Shown here piece after piece: positions 50,249 to 58,720 of a stretch of 64,000 nt of DNA (the stretch's first letter is position 1; each line of letters opens with the position of its first letter). Source of the DNA: Candidatus Falkowbacteria bacterium (GTDB taxonomy: Bacteria > Patescibacteriota > Patescibacteriia > Patescibacteriales > Patescibacteriaceae); the NCBI GenBank assembly GCA_026396835.1, contig JAPLWA010000004.1, forward strand, positions 248,001 to 312,000. Direction: 5' to 3'. A model generated the notes under the pieces. That model had not been told where the DNA came from, did not search any database, and saw only the letters and a program-made list of their open reading frames with translations. The translations under genes were made by a program, and so were the position numbers.

Positions 50249-50632
50249 ATGAAATTGACATTATTAAAAATATCTCGTTATATAAGTTTAATAGTCTTTG
50301 TTTTTTCTTTATCTGCCTGTGGCTCAAATCAAAATGTTGAACAAGTAAAAACCGAACTTACTATTCCGCCGGGGAAAATACTTTTCATATCTAAAACTTG
50401 TTCTCATTGTGCTTTAGTTAAACAATATATCTCAGACAATAAAGTGTTAGCTAAAACATATTTTGTCGAGCGAGACATTACTAGTGATCAAGAAGCCTAT
50501 CAAATAATGCCATTAGTTGGGCAACGCTGTGGTTTTACCGAAAGCAATTTAGGTGTACCATTATTCTGGGATGGCACTAAGTGCTATTTAGGAGATGAAA
50601 ATATAATTAATTATTTTAAAACCTTACCATGA
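50249..50632 (+). CDS. Glutaredoxin-like lipoprotein
   Basis: A 127-residue exported protein. The N-terminus is a lipoprotein signal (LIVFVFSLSACGSN), followed by a thioredoxin-fold domain with an active-site CSHC (in FISKTCSHCALVKQY), a cis-Pro region (NLGVPLFWDGTKCYLGDENI) and an extra pair of Cys. It would work as a membrane-attached thiol-disulfide protein on the outer face. I start at the ATG at 50249 because it begins the signal peptide; the frame is open further upstream but would overlap ftsW. It overlaps gltX by 4 bases. Confidence 0.85.
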   Translation: MKLTLLKISRYISLIVFVFSLSACGSNQNVEQVKTELTIPPGKILFISKTCSHCALVKQYISDNKVLAKTYFVERDITSDQEAYQIMPLVGQRCGFTESNLGVPLFWDGTKCYLGDENIINYFKTLP

Positions 50633-52107
50633 ACGCTCTAGCTAAAAAACCACGTTTGCGCTTAGCGCCTTCGCCAACTGGATTCCTACATCTAGGTAAT
50701 TTACGTACCGCTTTATTTGGTTATTTATTAGCTAAGCACTGGGGTGGCTCATTTATTTTGCGCATCGAAGACACAGACGAGAAGAGATTTGTTCCTGGCG
50801 CAATTGAAAGTTTAGTTAAAATTTTTCAGAACTTAGGCATCGCTTTTGACGAGGGGCCTGAAAAAGGTGGGGCCTATGGCCCATACGTACAAAGCGAACG
50901 CTTAGCGATTTATAAAGAAAAAGCTCAAGAGTTAATTGATAAAGGTGATGCCTATTATTGTTTTGCCGCCGCCGAAGAATTAGAGGCTATGCGACAAGAA
51001 CAAGTCGCTCGTCACGAACCGCCGCGTTATGATCGTCGTTATCGCGATTTACCACCCGAAGAAGCTAAGCAAAGAATTGCTAAAGGTGAAACTTACGTAA
51101 TTAGGCATAAAATGCCTTTAAGCGGAACCATTACGGTTCATGATGAATTGCGTGGCGATATTTCTTTTGCGGCCGAACAATTAGAAGATTATGTCTTGTT
51201 AAAATCAGATGGCTATCCAACTTATCAATTAGCTTCAGTAGTTGATGATCATTTAATGGAAATTTCTCATGTAACCAGGGGAGAGGAGTGGATTCCGTCT
51301 TTACCCAAAAATATCTTGTTATATAAAGCTTTAGGTTGGGAGGCGCCGCTATTTATACATCTACCATTAATTTTAAATAAAACCGGCGGCAAATTAAGCA
51401 AAAGACAGGGCGATGTATTTGTTGAAGATTATCTAAATAAAGGTTATCTTAAAGATGCGCTTATTAATTTTTGCGCCTTATTAGGCTGGCATCCTAAGGA
51501 TGAACAAGAGTTCTTTACTTTAAATGAATTAGAAAAATCATTTGACATTAATGGTATTGGAATTAGCCCGGCTGTTTTTGATCAAGAAAAATTAGATTTT
51601 ATTAATGGTCATTATATTAGAAACCTTTCACTTGATGAGTTACTAGATTTATCTAAACCATTTTTAGCTGAGCTACTATCAGGGGCTGATAAAAATAAAA
51701 ATAATTCTGAATTTATTAAAGCTGTCATCGCTCTGGAACAACCAAGATTAAAAACCTTAAACGAGTTAAGTGAATCTACTGCTTTCTTTTTTGCAAAGAC
51801 GCTTAGCTATGAAAAAGATTTGCTAATTTGGAAATCTTTAAGCGAGTCAGAGATAAAATCTAATTTAAATGAATTACAAGAAAAGCTTGCCAAAATTAAT
51901 GAATCAGAATGGCAAACAAAAGATATTGAAAACGTAATTGTTTCTTGGTTAAAAGCTGACAATAAAAAGTTAGGTGATTATTTATGGCCTATGCGTGTGG
52001 CTTTAAGTGGTTTAAAGGCTAGCCCGGGACCATTTGAAATAGCTGCCGTTCTTGGCAAAGAAGAAACCATAGAAAAAATTACTTTCGCCTCTAGTCTTCT
52101 TTCTTAA
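50629..52107 (+). CDS. gltX: Glutamate--tRNA ligase
   Basis: Class I synthetase that charges tRNA-Glu, and in cells using GatCAB also tRNA-Gln. The HIGH-like motif is in APSPTGFLHLGNLRTALFGY and the KMSKS-like motif is KLSKRQG. The C-terminal anticodon-binding helical domain is intact, length 492. Its ATG overlaps the TGA of the preceding lipoprotein gene, so the two are coupled. Confidence 0.97.
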   Translation: MNALAKKPRLRLAPSPTGFLHLGNLRTALFGYLLAKHWGGSFILRIEDTDEKRFVPGAIESLVKIFQNLGIAFDEGPEKGGAYGPYVQSERLAIYKEKAQELIDKGDAYYCFAAAEELEAMRQEQVARHEPPRYDRRYRDLPPEEAKQRIAKGETYVIRHKMPLSGTITVHDELRGDISFAAEQLEDYVLLKSDGYPTYQLASVVDDHLMEISHVTRGEEWIPSLPKNILLYKALGWEAPLFIHLPLILNKTGGKLSKRQGDVFVEDYLNKGYLKDALINFCALLGWHPKDEQEFFTLNELEKSFDINGIGISPAVFDQEKLDFINGHYIRNLSLDELLDLSKPFLAELLSGADKNKNNSEFIKAVIALEQPRLKTLNELSESTAFFFAKTLSYEKDLLIWKSLSESEIKSNLNELQEKLAKINESEWQTKDIENVIVSWLKADNKKLGDYLWPMRVALSGLKASPGPFEIAAVLGKEETIEKITFASSLLS

Positions 52108-52111
52108 AATG

Positions 52112-52120
52112 TGTTATAAT
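52112..52120 (+). promoter_or_regulatory. Extended -10 promoter of the M23 peptidase gene
   Basis: TGT-TATAAT (TATAAT at 52115-52120), about 33 bases before the ATG. No strong -35 box. Confidence 0.5.
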
Positions 52121-52152
52121 ATAAGTAGTTAGATAAAAAATTAAGCTTTACC

Positions 52153-53409
52153 ATGCAATTTAAACTTAAAAAAAGCACAATTTATATTTCATTAGCAGCC
52201 ATAATTGCCATTGTTGGCGTTAGTGGTTATTTAGTTAATGGCGTTATCGCCGCAATTCAAGCTCCGACCACAAATTCTGTCAGTTCTAAAGAGATTAATG
52301 ATTTAAATAGTTCTATTGAACAAAAAAAGAAGCAACTTGACGAGATTAAAGACAAACAAGAGCAATATAAAAAAGTTATTGCCGAAAAACAAGCTGAACA
52401 GGCTACTTTAAAAAACCAACTCGCCATAGTTGATAACCGATTAGCTGAATCTCAATTAAATCTAGATCAGGTTAAAGTAGATATTGAAACAACAAATTTA
52501 GAAATTCAAAAAAACGATTTAGAAATTAATGAAACCGATAAATCAATTAAAGCCAATAAGAGTCACCTCAGTTCAGCTATTAGACTCTTAAGCCAAGAAG
52601 GTGATAGGTCGCAACTAGAGGTCCTATTACTTAATAACTATTTAACCGACTATATTAGTCAGGTAAAATATTTAGAAGATATCAATGGTAAAATTACCAA
52701 CGGTTTGTCAGATTTAAAGACCTCAAAAGACGAGCTTGCGGAAAGTAAAATTAAACTTGAGGCAGGTAAAGAAAAACTTAGACAGTTAAGATCACAATTA
52801 GAAGAGCAGAGCGTGCAACTTGCATCTGAAAAAGATTCTAAGGCCTATATACTTGATGAAACAAAATCATCTGAAGCTGAATATCAGCGTTTATTGGCGC
52901 AAGCAAAAAGGGAACAGCAATCCGCATCATCGGACATCGTAAGTCTTGAAAAGAAAATTCGCAGCAAGTTAAATGCACAAGGAAGTACTAGTGTTCCTTT
53001 AAAGTACAATGGTTTTATTTGGCCAGTGCCAAAAAATACGATTACTGCAACATTTCATGATCCATCTTATCCTTTTAGATATGTTTTTGAGCATCCAGCC
53101 ATAGACATTAGAGCAGGGCAAGGTACGCCACTAAGAGCTGCTGCTTCGGGTTATGTTGGACGAGCTAAAGATGGTGGTATGGGTTATAGTTACATCATGC
53201 TAGTTCATGGCGATGGCTTAGCAACTGTTTATGGTCACGTTTCGCGCATTTACGTAAAGGAAGATGAATATGTTACTCAAGGACAAGTTATCGGACTTTC
53301 TGGCGCAATGCCTGGAACACCGGGAGCAGGCTCACTTACAACCGGACCTCACCTTCACTTCGAAGTACGTCTTAACGGAATTCCAGTTAACCCTCTTGAA
53401 TACCTCTAA
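52153..53409 (+). CDS. M23-family peptidase with coiled coil (EnvC/NlpD-like)
   Basis: An exported peptidoglycan-hydrolase or hydrolase activator. It has an N-terminal membrane anchor (TIYISLAAIIAIVGVSGYLV), a coiled coil of about 220 residues, and a C-terminal LytM domain with the zinc ligands in HPAIDIRAGQGTPLRAAASG and GPHLHFEVRLNGIPVNPLEY. The ligand His of the first motif and the HxH are both present, so the domain is probably catalytic rather than degenerate. The role would be cell separation or wall remodelling. Confidence 0.93.
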   Translation: MQFKLKKSTIYISLAAIIAIVGVSGYLVNGVIAAIQAPTTNSVSSKEINDLNSSIEQKKKQLDEIKDKQEQYKKVIAEKQAEQATLKNQLAIVDNRLAESQLNLDQVKVDIETTNLEIQKNDLEINETDKSIKANKSHLSSAIRLLSQEGDRSQLEVLLLNNYLTDYISQVKYLEDINGKITNGLSDLKTSKDELAESKIKLEAGKEKLRQLRSQLEEQSVQLASEKDSKAYILDETKSSEAEYQRLLAQAKREQQSASSDIVSLEKKIRSKLNAQGSTSVPLKYNGFIWPVPKNTITATFHDPSYPFRYVFEHPAIDIRAGQGTPLRAAASGYVGRAKDGGMGYSYIMLVHGDGLATVYGHVSRIYVKEDEYVTQGQVIGLSGAMPGTPGAGSLTTGPHLHFEVRLNGIPVNPLEYL

Positions 53410-53435
53410 ATATTTAATTACAAATACATGTAAAT

Positions 53436-53466
53436 AAAACAACTTCAATGTTGTTTTATTTTTTGT
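53436..53466 (+). terminator. Terminator of the M23 peptidase gene
   Basis: AAAACAAC (53436-53443), loop TTCAAT, GTTGTTTT (53450-53457), then TATTTTTT. Confidence 0.92.
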
Positions 53467-53501
53467 ATGCAAGATAAATCTATGGCCGATGTTATTTTAT
53501 A

Positions 53502-53510
53502 TGATATAAT
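53502..53510 (+). promoter_or_regulatory. Extended -10 promoter of the Kef-type gene
   Basis: TGA-TATAAT with TATAAT at 53505-53510. The ATG lies at 53519, so a start site 6-7 bases past the box would give a nearly leaderless message. Confidence 0.55.
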
Positions 53511-53518
53511 ATTAGTAT

Positions 53519-55258
53519 ATGGAAAACATCCTATTTTCAATCACTCCTGACTTTACACTTTTTTTTGAACTAAGCATCGTCATTGCGATTGGCGTCATTA
53601 TTGCTATTGCTATGAGGTTAATGCGCCAGCCGCTAATTATTAGCTATATTATAACTGGTTTGATTGTCGGGCCGTTTGTGTTTAATTTTATAAAATCTTT
53701 TGAAACGTTTAATCTTTTCAGCGAGATTGGAATTGCGATTTTACTATTTACCGTTGGTCTAAATTTAACACCGAATGTAATTAAGCAATTCGGGAAGGTA
53801 TCTGCCGTCGCTGGAATTGGTCAAGTAATTTTTGCTTTCAGTATTATATTCTCGGTTTGTTTGATGCTAGGCTGGACTCCAATCGTCGCCGCGTACGTAG
53901 CTATCGCCTTATCTTTTTCTAGCACCATCATCATTCTAAAGCTAATATCCGACAAAAAAGAACTTGAATCATTATATGCTAAAATCTCAGTTGGTTTTTT
54001 ACTTATTCAAGATATTATTGCCCTGATATTACTGTTCTCAATTCCTTTGCTATCAACACCTGATCGCAGCTGGTTATCTATTTTAATAATGTTTTGCAAG
54101 GGAGCGACTCTCACTTTTCTAGTTTGGCTAATAGCACATAAAGTTCTTAAACCGCTTAACTCCTTCTTATCTCATTCACAAGAACTTCTCTTTATCTTTT
54201 CTGTTAGCTGGGGATTTATAATTGCTGCTTTATTTAAGGCCGCGGGATTTTCACTCGAAACAGGTGCTTTAGTAGCCGGTGTTGCTCTCGCTGTCATGCC
54301 ATCGCGACATGAAATAAGTGCGCGCTTAGTCACCCTAAGAGATTTCTTTATTGTTGTCTTTTTCATAATGCTGGGTGCTCAAATGGTACTAACAGGAATA
54401 ACTGCAATATTACCAGCGGCGATTATATTGTCTTTGTTCGTCTTAATCGCTAATCCGTTAATTCTTATGACTATTATGGGAATCTTCGGTTACCGAAAAC
54501 GAACAAGTTTAAAAACTGCCCTGACTGTCGGTCAGATTAGCGAATTTTCCTTGATCTTAGTTGCCTTAGGAGTAAAGTTAGGTCATGTTGATTCTAAAAT
54601 TTTATCATTAGTAACTCTTGTAGCTCTAATAACCATATTCTTTTCAACTTACATGATCCAATATTCTGAGAATATTTACAAAGTCCTTGAATCATTTTTA
54701 TCAATTTTTGAAAGAAAGATTAATCGAGAACAAAAAGTTATTAAGTATAATTATTCAGTAGTATTGTTTGGTTGCAGTAGAATCGGGTCAGACTTTATAG
54801 AAGTTTTTAATAAAAAGAAAAAAAAGTTTTTAGTCGTTGATTATGATCCGGAAACCGTTGAAAATTTAGCTGCATCTGATATGCAAGTTGAATACGGCGA
54901 CGCTACTGACATTAACTTTTTAGAATCATTAAACTTTAAAGATTTAGAAATTGTTATTTCTACAATTCCGACAGCAGAGTCAAATGTGTTGATTTTAGAA
55001 ACCGTTCGTCGTTCAAATAAAAAGGCGACGATTATGATGGTTTCGCATAGCATCAAAGACGCTTTGAAGCTTTACAGCTTAGGTGCTGATTATATTATTT
55101 TGCCTCACTTCCTTGGTGGTAGATATGCGGCAGATATGTTAGTAAAACTCGATGGTCAATTTGGTCGGCGCAAATTCAGTGGTCTTAAAAACAGACATCT
55201 TGATTATTTACAAAAGAAATTGAACTTAGGACACGAACATCCAACTAACTCAAACTAG
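53519..55258 (+). CDS. Kef-type cation:proton antiporter (CPA2) with TrkA-N domain
   Basis: Membrane antiporter that probably exchanges K+ or Na+ for protons, 579 residues. The first 390 residues have about 12 helices (for example SEIGIAILLFTVGLNLTPNV, and ETGALVAGVALAVMPS). The C-terminal part is a cytoplasmic Rossmann domain (VVLFGCSRIGSDFIEVFNKK, LVVDYDPETV, EYGDATD) that senses NAD(H) or nucleotides in this family. The next gene begins 1 base after the stop. Confidence 0.93.
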   Translation: MENILFSITPDFTLFFELSIVIAIGVIIAIAMRLMRQPLIISYIITGLIVGPFVFNFIKSFETFNLFSEIGIAILLFTVGLNLTPNVIKQFGKVSAVAGIGQVIFAFSIIFSVCLMLGWTPIVAAYVAIALSFSSTIIILKLISDKKELESLYAKISVGFLLIQDIIALILLFSIPLLSTPDRSWLSILIMFCKGATLTFLVWLIAHKVLKPLNSFLSHSQELLFIFSVSWGFIIAALFKAAGFSLETGALVAGVALAVMPSRHEISARLVTLRDFFIVVFFIMLGAQMVLTGITAILPAAIILSLFVLIANPLILMTIMGIFGYRKRTSLKTALTVGQISEFSLILVALGVKLGHVDSKILSLVTLVALITIFFSTYMIQYSENIYKVLESFLSIFERKINREQKVIKYNYSVVLFGCSRIGSDFIEVFNKKKKKFLVVDYDPETVENLAASDMQVEYGDATDINFLESLNFKDLEIVISTIPTAESNVLILETVRRSNKKATIMMVSHSIKDALKLYSLGADYIILPHFLGGRYAADMLVKLDGQFGRRKFSGLKNRHLDYLQKKLNLGHEHPTNSN

Positions 55259-55259
55259 T

Positions 55260-56045
55260 ATGTATTACTTTGCATCCATAATACTGATGTTGGTAATTTT
55301 TTTTGTATGGCAAGTACCAAAAAATCAAATTGAAAACATAGAAATTAATCAAGCAAATACAACAATAGAAGTTTTAGTAGAGGAACGTAAAGACCTGAAG
55401 CCACCAGCAGTAGTAAAGACAGAGACAAATAATGAGCAAATTAAAGTTGAGACTACGATAAGCAAATTAGTAGACCAAGTCGTACCATTCACTTCACAGG
55501 CTCCATTTGGGGGCTGGAGCGACGAAAGACAGCAAGATGGCTGTGAGGAAGCCTCGGCATTAATGGCTGTCTATTGGGCTAGGGGAGACAAATTAAGTAA
55601 GTTGGTTGCTTGGGAGAAAATTTCTGATATATCAGACTTTGAATTAAGAAATTATGGAGAATATCGCGACATAACATTGGACGATGTTGTTGATCATGTA
55701 TTTAAAGATTATTTCAGTTACGAAAAAGTAGAGTTACAAGCTAACGTATCAATTGATGATATTATTAGCGAACTAAATAAGGGCAATCTTGTCCTCGCAC
55801 CAATGGATGGACAAAAATTACATAATCCTTACTTTACTGCACCCGGGCCAGAAAGACATATGATAGTCATTCGAGGCTATGATCCAACAACTAAAGAATT
55901 CATTACAAATGATCCGGGTACGAAAAGAGGGGAGGCTTACCGTTATAACGAAGATATTTTATACGAAGCTATAAGAGTTTATCCGACTGGTTACCATGAA
56001 GAAATTAAAAAAGACGAAAGATCAATGATCATAGTTAGAAAATAA
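55260..56045 (+). CDS. C39-like peptidase family protein, membrane-anchored
   Basis: A 261-residue protein with one N-terminal helix (FASIILMLVIFFVWQV), a spacer, and a papain-like C39_2 domain. The catalytic Cys lies in QQDGCEEASALMAVYW, the His in GPERHMIVIRGYD, and the Asp-containing FITNDPGTKRGEAYRY follows. It could be an outer-face cysteine peptidase or amidase. It is cotranscribed with the Kef-type gene, and the message ends at a hairpin at 56048. Confidence 0.88.
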   Translation: MYYFASIILMLVIFFVWQVPKNQIENIEINQANTTIEVLVEERKDLKPPAVVKTETNNEQIKVETTISKLVDQVVPFTSQAPFGGWSDERQQDGCEEASALMAVYWARGDKLSKLVAWEKISDISDFELRNYGEYRDITLDDVVDHVFKDYFSYEKVELQANVSIDDIISELNKGNLVLAPMDGQKLHNPYFTAPGPERHMIVIRGYDPTTKEFITNDPGTKRGEAYRYNEDILYEAIRVYPTGYHEEIKKDERSMIIVRK

Positions 56046-56047
56046 AA

Positions 56048-56085
56048 AAAAGGGCGTAAATGCATACAGCAAATACTCCCTTTAA
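56048..56085. terminator. Hairpin between converging genes
   Basis: AAAGGG...GTA pairs with TAC...CCCTTT (56048-56059 with 56073-56083). A-rich on the left and T/A-rich on the right, so it can serve the C39-like gene and the converging gene at 56096. Confidence 0.6.
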
Positions 56086-56095
56086 AATTTCGAGA

Positions 56096-56458
56096 CTAGC
56101 CTACTAATTTGTAGATAGTCTCTTCAAGGTCTTTCTCAAAAACAGGTTTTGACAACAAGGTTACGTTGCTTTTTTTGAAAAGACTGTGGTAGCCATTGTT
56201 TCTTTCAAAATCTTTATCAGACAAGGCTGATATGATAATAACTAAATTATCATCTTGTTTTGATATTTCTTTAAGTCTAACTAGCGAATCTTCTAAATTC
56301 GCCGTTACAACTTCAAAAACTACTAACCTATGTAAAACTAATGGGCCTTTCTGCTTACATGCCCTAAGTCGTATGTTTGTTAAATAGATGTCAATTAACT
56401 TTTTGTTAATTGGATTTTCCATAACAACAGATACTTCAAGTTTCAGATTTTTCTCCAT
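56096..56458 (-). CDS. Pseudo-receiver domain protein, 120 aa
   Basis: Resembles a stand-alone CheY-like receiver. The first strand region reads VSVVMENPINKKLIDIYL where hybrid-kinase receivers have ...VEDNPINxKLL, so the acidic pair is partly lost. The acceptor strand reads LVVFEVV, with Glu at the place of the phosphorylated Asp. The Ser/Thr position (IIISALS) and the final Lys-Pro (LLSKPVFEKDL) are kept. It may thus be a receiver frozen in an on-like state or used as a scaffold. It overlaps the gene upstream by 23 bases and is likely coupled to it. Confidence 0.6.
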   Translation of the reverse strand: MEKNLKLEVSVVMENPINKKLIDIYLTNIRLRACKQKGPLVLHRLVVFEVVTANLEDSLVRLKEISKQDDNLVIIISALSDKDFERNNGYHSLFKKSNVTLLSKPVFEKDLEETIYKLVG

Positions 56459-56711
56459 CGCGATATTTTGATTTTGATTTTTTGTTTAAGTAAGCTTCAG
56501 GTAGCCAGCCTAAAAGATGAGGGACTTGATCCTCAGCACTATGGGGCGACTCGAAAGTTGTTTTTCTGCCACTACTCATTTCAACCATAACTCTTTGCTT
56601 TTCTTTACCAAATATTGGATCAAAAGCTAGTGAGCCGGTAGTTACCCAGCCGTCCGCTACTAACTCAGAGATAACCTTGAGAAATTTCTCTGATTTTTCT
56701 AATCTTTTCAT
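56436..56711 (-). CDS. Hypothetical protein, 91 aa
   Basis: A short soluble protein that I do not recognise. It has SEKFLKVISELVADGWVTTG near the N-terminus, a strand KQRVMVEMSSGRKTTFESP, and a basic tail. It overlaps the pseudo-receiver gene by 23 bases, so the two form a small leftward operon. No promoter with two good boxes was found upstream. Confidence 0.6.
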   Translation of the reverse strand: MKRLEKSEKFLKVISELVADGWVTTGSLAFDPIFGKEKQRVMVEMSSGRKTTFESPHSAEDQVPHLLGWLPEAYLNKKSKSKYRDGEKSET

Positions 56712-56782
56712 TTTAAAGTACGATTGATTTTAAATAAATTGTTAACTGTAAAATATCACGAAAGTGTAATTTTGTCAAATAT

Positions 56783-56813
56783 AAAACAGACCGATACTAA
56801 GGCCTGTTTTTAT
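56783..56813 (-). terminator. Terminator of the 69-aa gene
   Basis: On the minus strand AAAACAGGCC (56801-56810) pairs with GGTCTGTTTT (56783-56792, one wobble), then TATATTTG. Confidence 0.8.
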
Positions 56814-56821
56814 GATATGTA

Positions 56822-57031
56822 TTATTTTTGCTTCTTTATTTCTTTAGCTGCCATGGTTCCCAAATCCATTACTTCTTCCTTTAATTCGATTAAAAGTTTC
56901 ATAATACTCATAAACTTGCGTTTGATTTTTGGGTCAGCGGTTTTAAGTAGGGGAGCTAGCTTGGAGATAGCGGCGCCTAAGATAGTTAATAGGCCAATCA
57001 CCTTAACTGCGTTTGCTAATTTCTTTGCCAT
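56822..57031 (-). CDS. Hypothetical protein, 69 aa, amphipathic
   Basis: A small basic protein with one hydrophobic N-terminal helix (VKVIGLLTILGAAISKLAPL) and a charged C-terminal helix (MKLLIELKEEVMDLGTMAAK). It could sit at the membrane. It has a terminator directly downstream and no obvious SD. Function unknown. Confidence 0.6.
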   Translation of the reverse strand: MAKKLANAVKVIGLLTILGAAISKLAPLLKTADPKIKRKFMSIMKLLIELKEEVMDLGTMAAKEIKKQK

Positions 57032-57078
57032 ATTTGTAAAATAATTGTAAGATTATATAATAATTATACTCTAATCTT

Positions 57079-57513
57079 ATGAAAAAGCTAATTTCTAGAT
57101 TGTTAATCATCGCTGTTCTATTGCTCATCTGTTTTATTGGCTACGTGTACAACATGAAGCCAAGCTGGTTGTCTTTCATTCCCTGGCCAAAGACTCCGGC
57201 TCTAAGCACGGAAGAAATAAGCTCAAAGCAAAAAGCCTGTGATGATCGTTTTACTGAGGCACAGAAGATAACCAATACCATAAGAGAAAGAGGTCAAAGA
57301 GTTACTGAGCCAAAAATATTTTACAGCCCCACAACAAATTCGTGCATTATAAGTTACTTTGTTCAAGATATGAAGCTGGAGGAAAACACAACCTATAACA
57401 CTTTTATAATATACGATTTAGATCGCAGCAAAAGACTTTATGAAAATGGAGCCGATGCAATTACCAACTATCCATCATATTTAGAAAAAATTAAATCCTT
57501 AGGCGGAAAATAA
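57079..57513 (+). CDS. Hypothetical membrane-anchored protein, 144 aa
   Basis: One N-terminal membrane helix (LLIIAVLLLICFIGYVYNM) and an extracytoplasmic domain of about 110 residues with two Cys (KACDDRF, NSCIISYF). I do not recognise the domain. It precedes the DUF305-like gene, but a promoter-like box between them argues for separate transcription. Confidence 0.65.
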   Translation: MKKLISRLLIIAVLLLICFIGYVYNMKPSWLSFIPWPKTPALSTEEISSKQKACDDRFTEAQKITNTIRERGQRVTEPKIFYSPTTNSCIISYFVQDMKLEENTTYNTFIIYDLDRSKRLYENGADAITNYPSYLEKIKSLGGK

Positions 57514-57534
57514 TTTTGTTATTGAAACATATTC

Positions 57535-57543
57535 TGTTATAAT
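57535..57543 (+). promoter_or_regulatory. Extended -10 promoter of the DUF305-like gene
   Basis: TGT-TATAAT with TATAAT at 57538-57543, about 29 bases before the ATG. Confidence 0.5.
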
Positions 57544-57571
57544 TAAAACAATATTTATTAAACAAAAAAAT

Positions 57572-58114
57572 ATGATTAAAACAAAAGCGCGTGTAAAAAG
57601 TAAAGCTAAAACAAAATCAATCGCCCTAGCAATCGACAAGCCGGTTTCTAAAACAGCTAGCATGTCATGTGGTACGTCATGCTGGATTTGCCCATTGTTT
57701 AAAGTAATGATTGTACTATTTGTAATTATGATTATTCTTTGGCTTGGCTTCTTTTTTGGAAACTTAAGTGCTCAAAGCTATATTGGTTCAGGCTACCGTG
57801 GGATGTCAGTAACAAAAACTGGCTGTATGAAGAATTTAAATGCCGAAAAGAAAATGTGTAATGGAGCACCAGTTGATCAGCTAGCCTCAAAAATAAACTC
57901 AGTTTTAAAAGATAAAGAGGGGAATGAGTTTGATAAAGAGTTTCTTCTTGAAATGACTATCAACCATCAGGCCACGCTAGAAATGGCTCAATTAGCACTA
58001 ACTAAGTCTAGCCGAGCTGATATCAAGACTTTAGCTCAAAGCATTATTGATTCACGCACCAAAGAGCTTGAGCAAATGAAGGCATGGCAAACGGATTGGT
58101 TTACTACTAAGTAA
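57572..58114 (+). CDS. DUF305-like membrane-anchored protein
   Basis: A basic N-terminus and a Cys-rich stretch (SMSCGTSCWICPLF) precede one membrane helix (about 50-70). The C-terminal part matches the DUF305 ferritin-like pattern: a helix with FLLEMTINHQATLEMAQLAL, then DIKTLAQSIIDSRTKELEQM. DUF305 proteins are exported helical proteins, often near metal-handling genes. Only one His of the usual pair is kept (NHQA for HHxxA). The four Cys before the membrane might bind a metal. Confidence 0.75.
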   Translation: MIKTKARVKSKAKTKSIALAIDKPVSKTASMSCGTSCWICPLFKVMIVLFVIMIILWLGFFFGNLSAQSYIGSGYRGMSVTKTGCMKNLNAEKKMCNGAPVDQLASKINSVLKDKEGNEFDKEFLLEMTINHQATLEMAQLALTKSSRADIKTLAQSIIDSRTKELEQMKAWQTDWFTTK

Positions 58115-58121
58115 GATATTC

Positions 58122-58150
58122 AAAAACTAGCTCACAAGGCTAGTTTTTTT
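58122..58150 (+). terminator. Terminator of the DUF305-like gene
   Basis: AAAAACTAGC (58122-58131) pairs with GCTAGTTTTT (58139-58148), then more T. Confidence 0.93.
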
Positions 58151-58151
58151 G

Positions 58152-58209
58152 TAACAAAAAAACCGACCAATTATTTGCTCTTCGTTGAAAGAGACAAATA
58201 ACTAGTCGG
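58152..58209 (-). terminator. Long terminator of the leftward gene at 58229
   Basis: On the minus strand CCGACTAGTTATTTG pairs with CAAATAATTGGTCGG (wobbles included), with an inner CTCTT...AAGAG, followed by TTTTTTTG. Confidence 0.9.
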
Positions 58210-58228
58210 ACCGTCCGCGATACTTCGT

Positions 58229-58720
58229 TTAGAAGTATATATGGACATATAGGTTGGTTGTTTTGAACTCCTTAAACTCGTGGCCTATACCAATAAGAGT
58301 TTTGCAGCTCAAGTTGTTTGTTACCTTTGTGGTAAATGTTTTTGTTAATCCGATTTCGAGATTAACAATGTTTTTCTTTACATCATCAACCGTACTTGAA
58401 GGATTTTTCGTTGTTGTGAATGTAAAGTATGGACAGAATATAGGGAAAGTGTAGTCGACGTAGACTGACGCTTCGTCGTTACTATTTAAGTAGACTAGCC
58501 AGGATGTCTTATCCAAATCCATTGTCAGAGCAAGCCCTGATTTTTTTGGTGAATAATAGCCACCGACGCCTACCTTTACATCTTTAAAACTGTTTGTTGC
58601 GAACATGCCATATTCCATTTGCTTATCTTTTGCAAGATAGCAAGCACCAGTTATAATATCAAGTGAACCGAATCTTCCGCTCAAGTTTAAACCAGTATGA
58701 GAACCTGGCGTCCTAACCAT
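58229..58720 (-). CDS. C-terminal part of a beta-rich protein, start disrupted
   Basis: The 163-residue frame has alternating hydrophobic residues and ends in a strand with a terminal Phe (TTNLYVHIYF), a beta-barrel-like pattern (for example MEYGMFATNSFKDVKVGVGG). I do not recognise a family. The ATG at 58720 lies inside a tRNA-Glu 5' fragment (58692-58734), so the first dozen residues derive from tRNA sequence and the genuine 5' end is probably missing. A strong terminator shows that it was once a normal gene. It is possibly a remnant left at a recombination junction. Confidence 0.5.
   Translation of the reverse strand: MVRTPGSHTGLNLSGRFGSLDIITGACYLAKDKQMEYGMFATNSFKDVKVGVGGYYSPKKSGLALTMDLDKTSWLVYLNSNDEASVYVDYTFPIFCPYFTFTTTKNPSSTVDDVKKNIVNLEIGLTKTFTTKVTNNLSCKTLIGIGHEFKEFKTTNLYVHIYF

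Noticed and set aside
47568-50632. UGA recoded as glycine (Gracilibacteria-type code)
   Set aside because: TGA ends the cysteine desulfurase and the glutaredoxin-like lipoprotein genes exactly where the proteins should end, and recR ends at an ATGA overlap.
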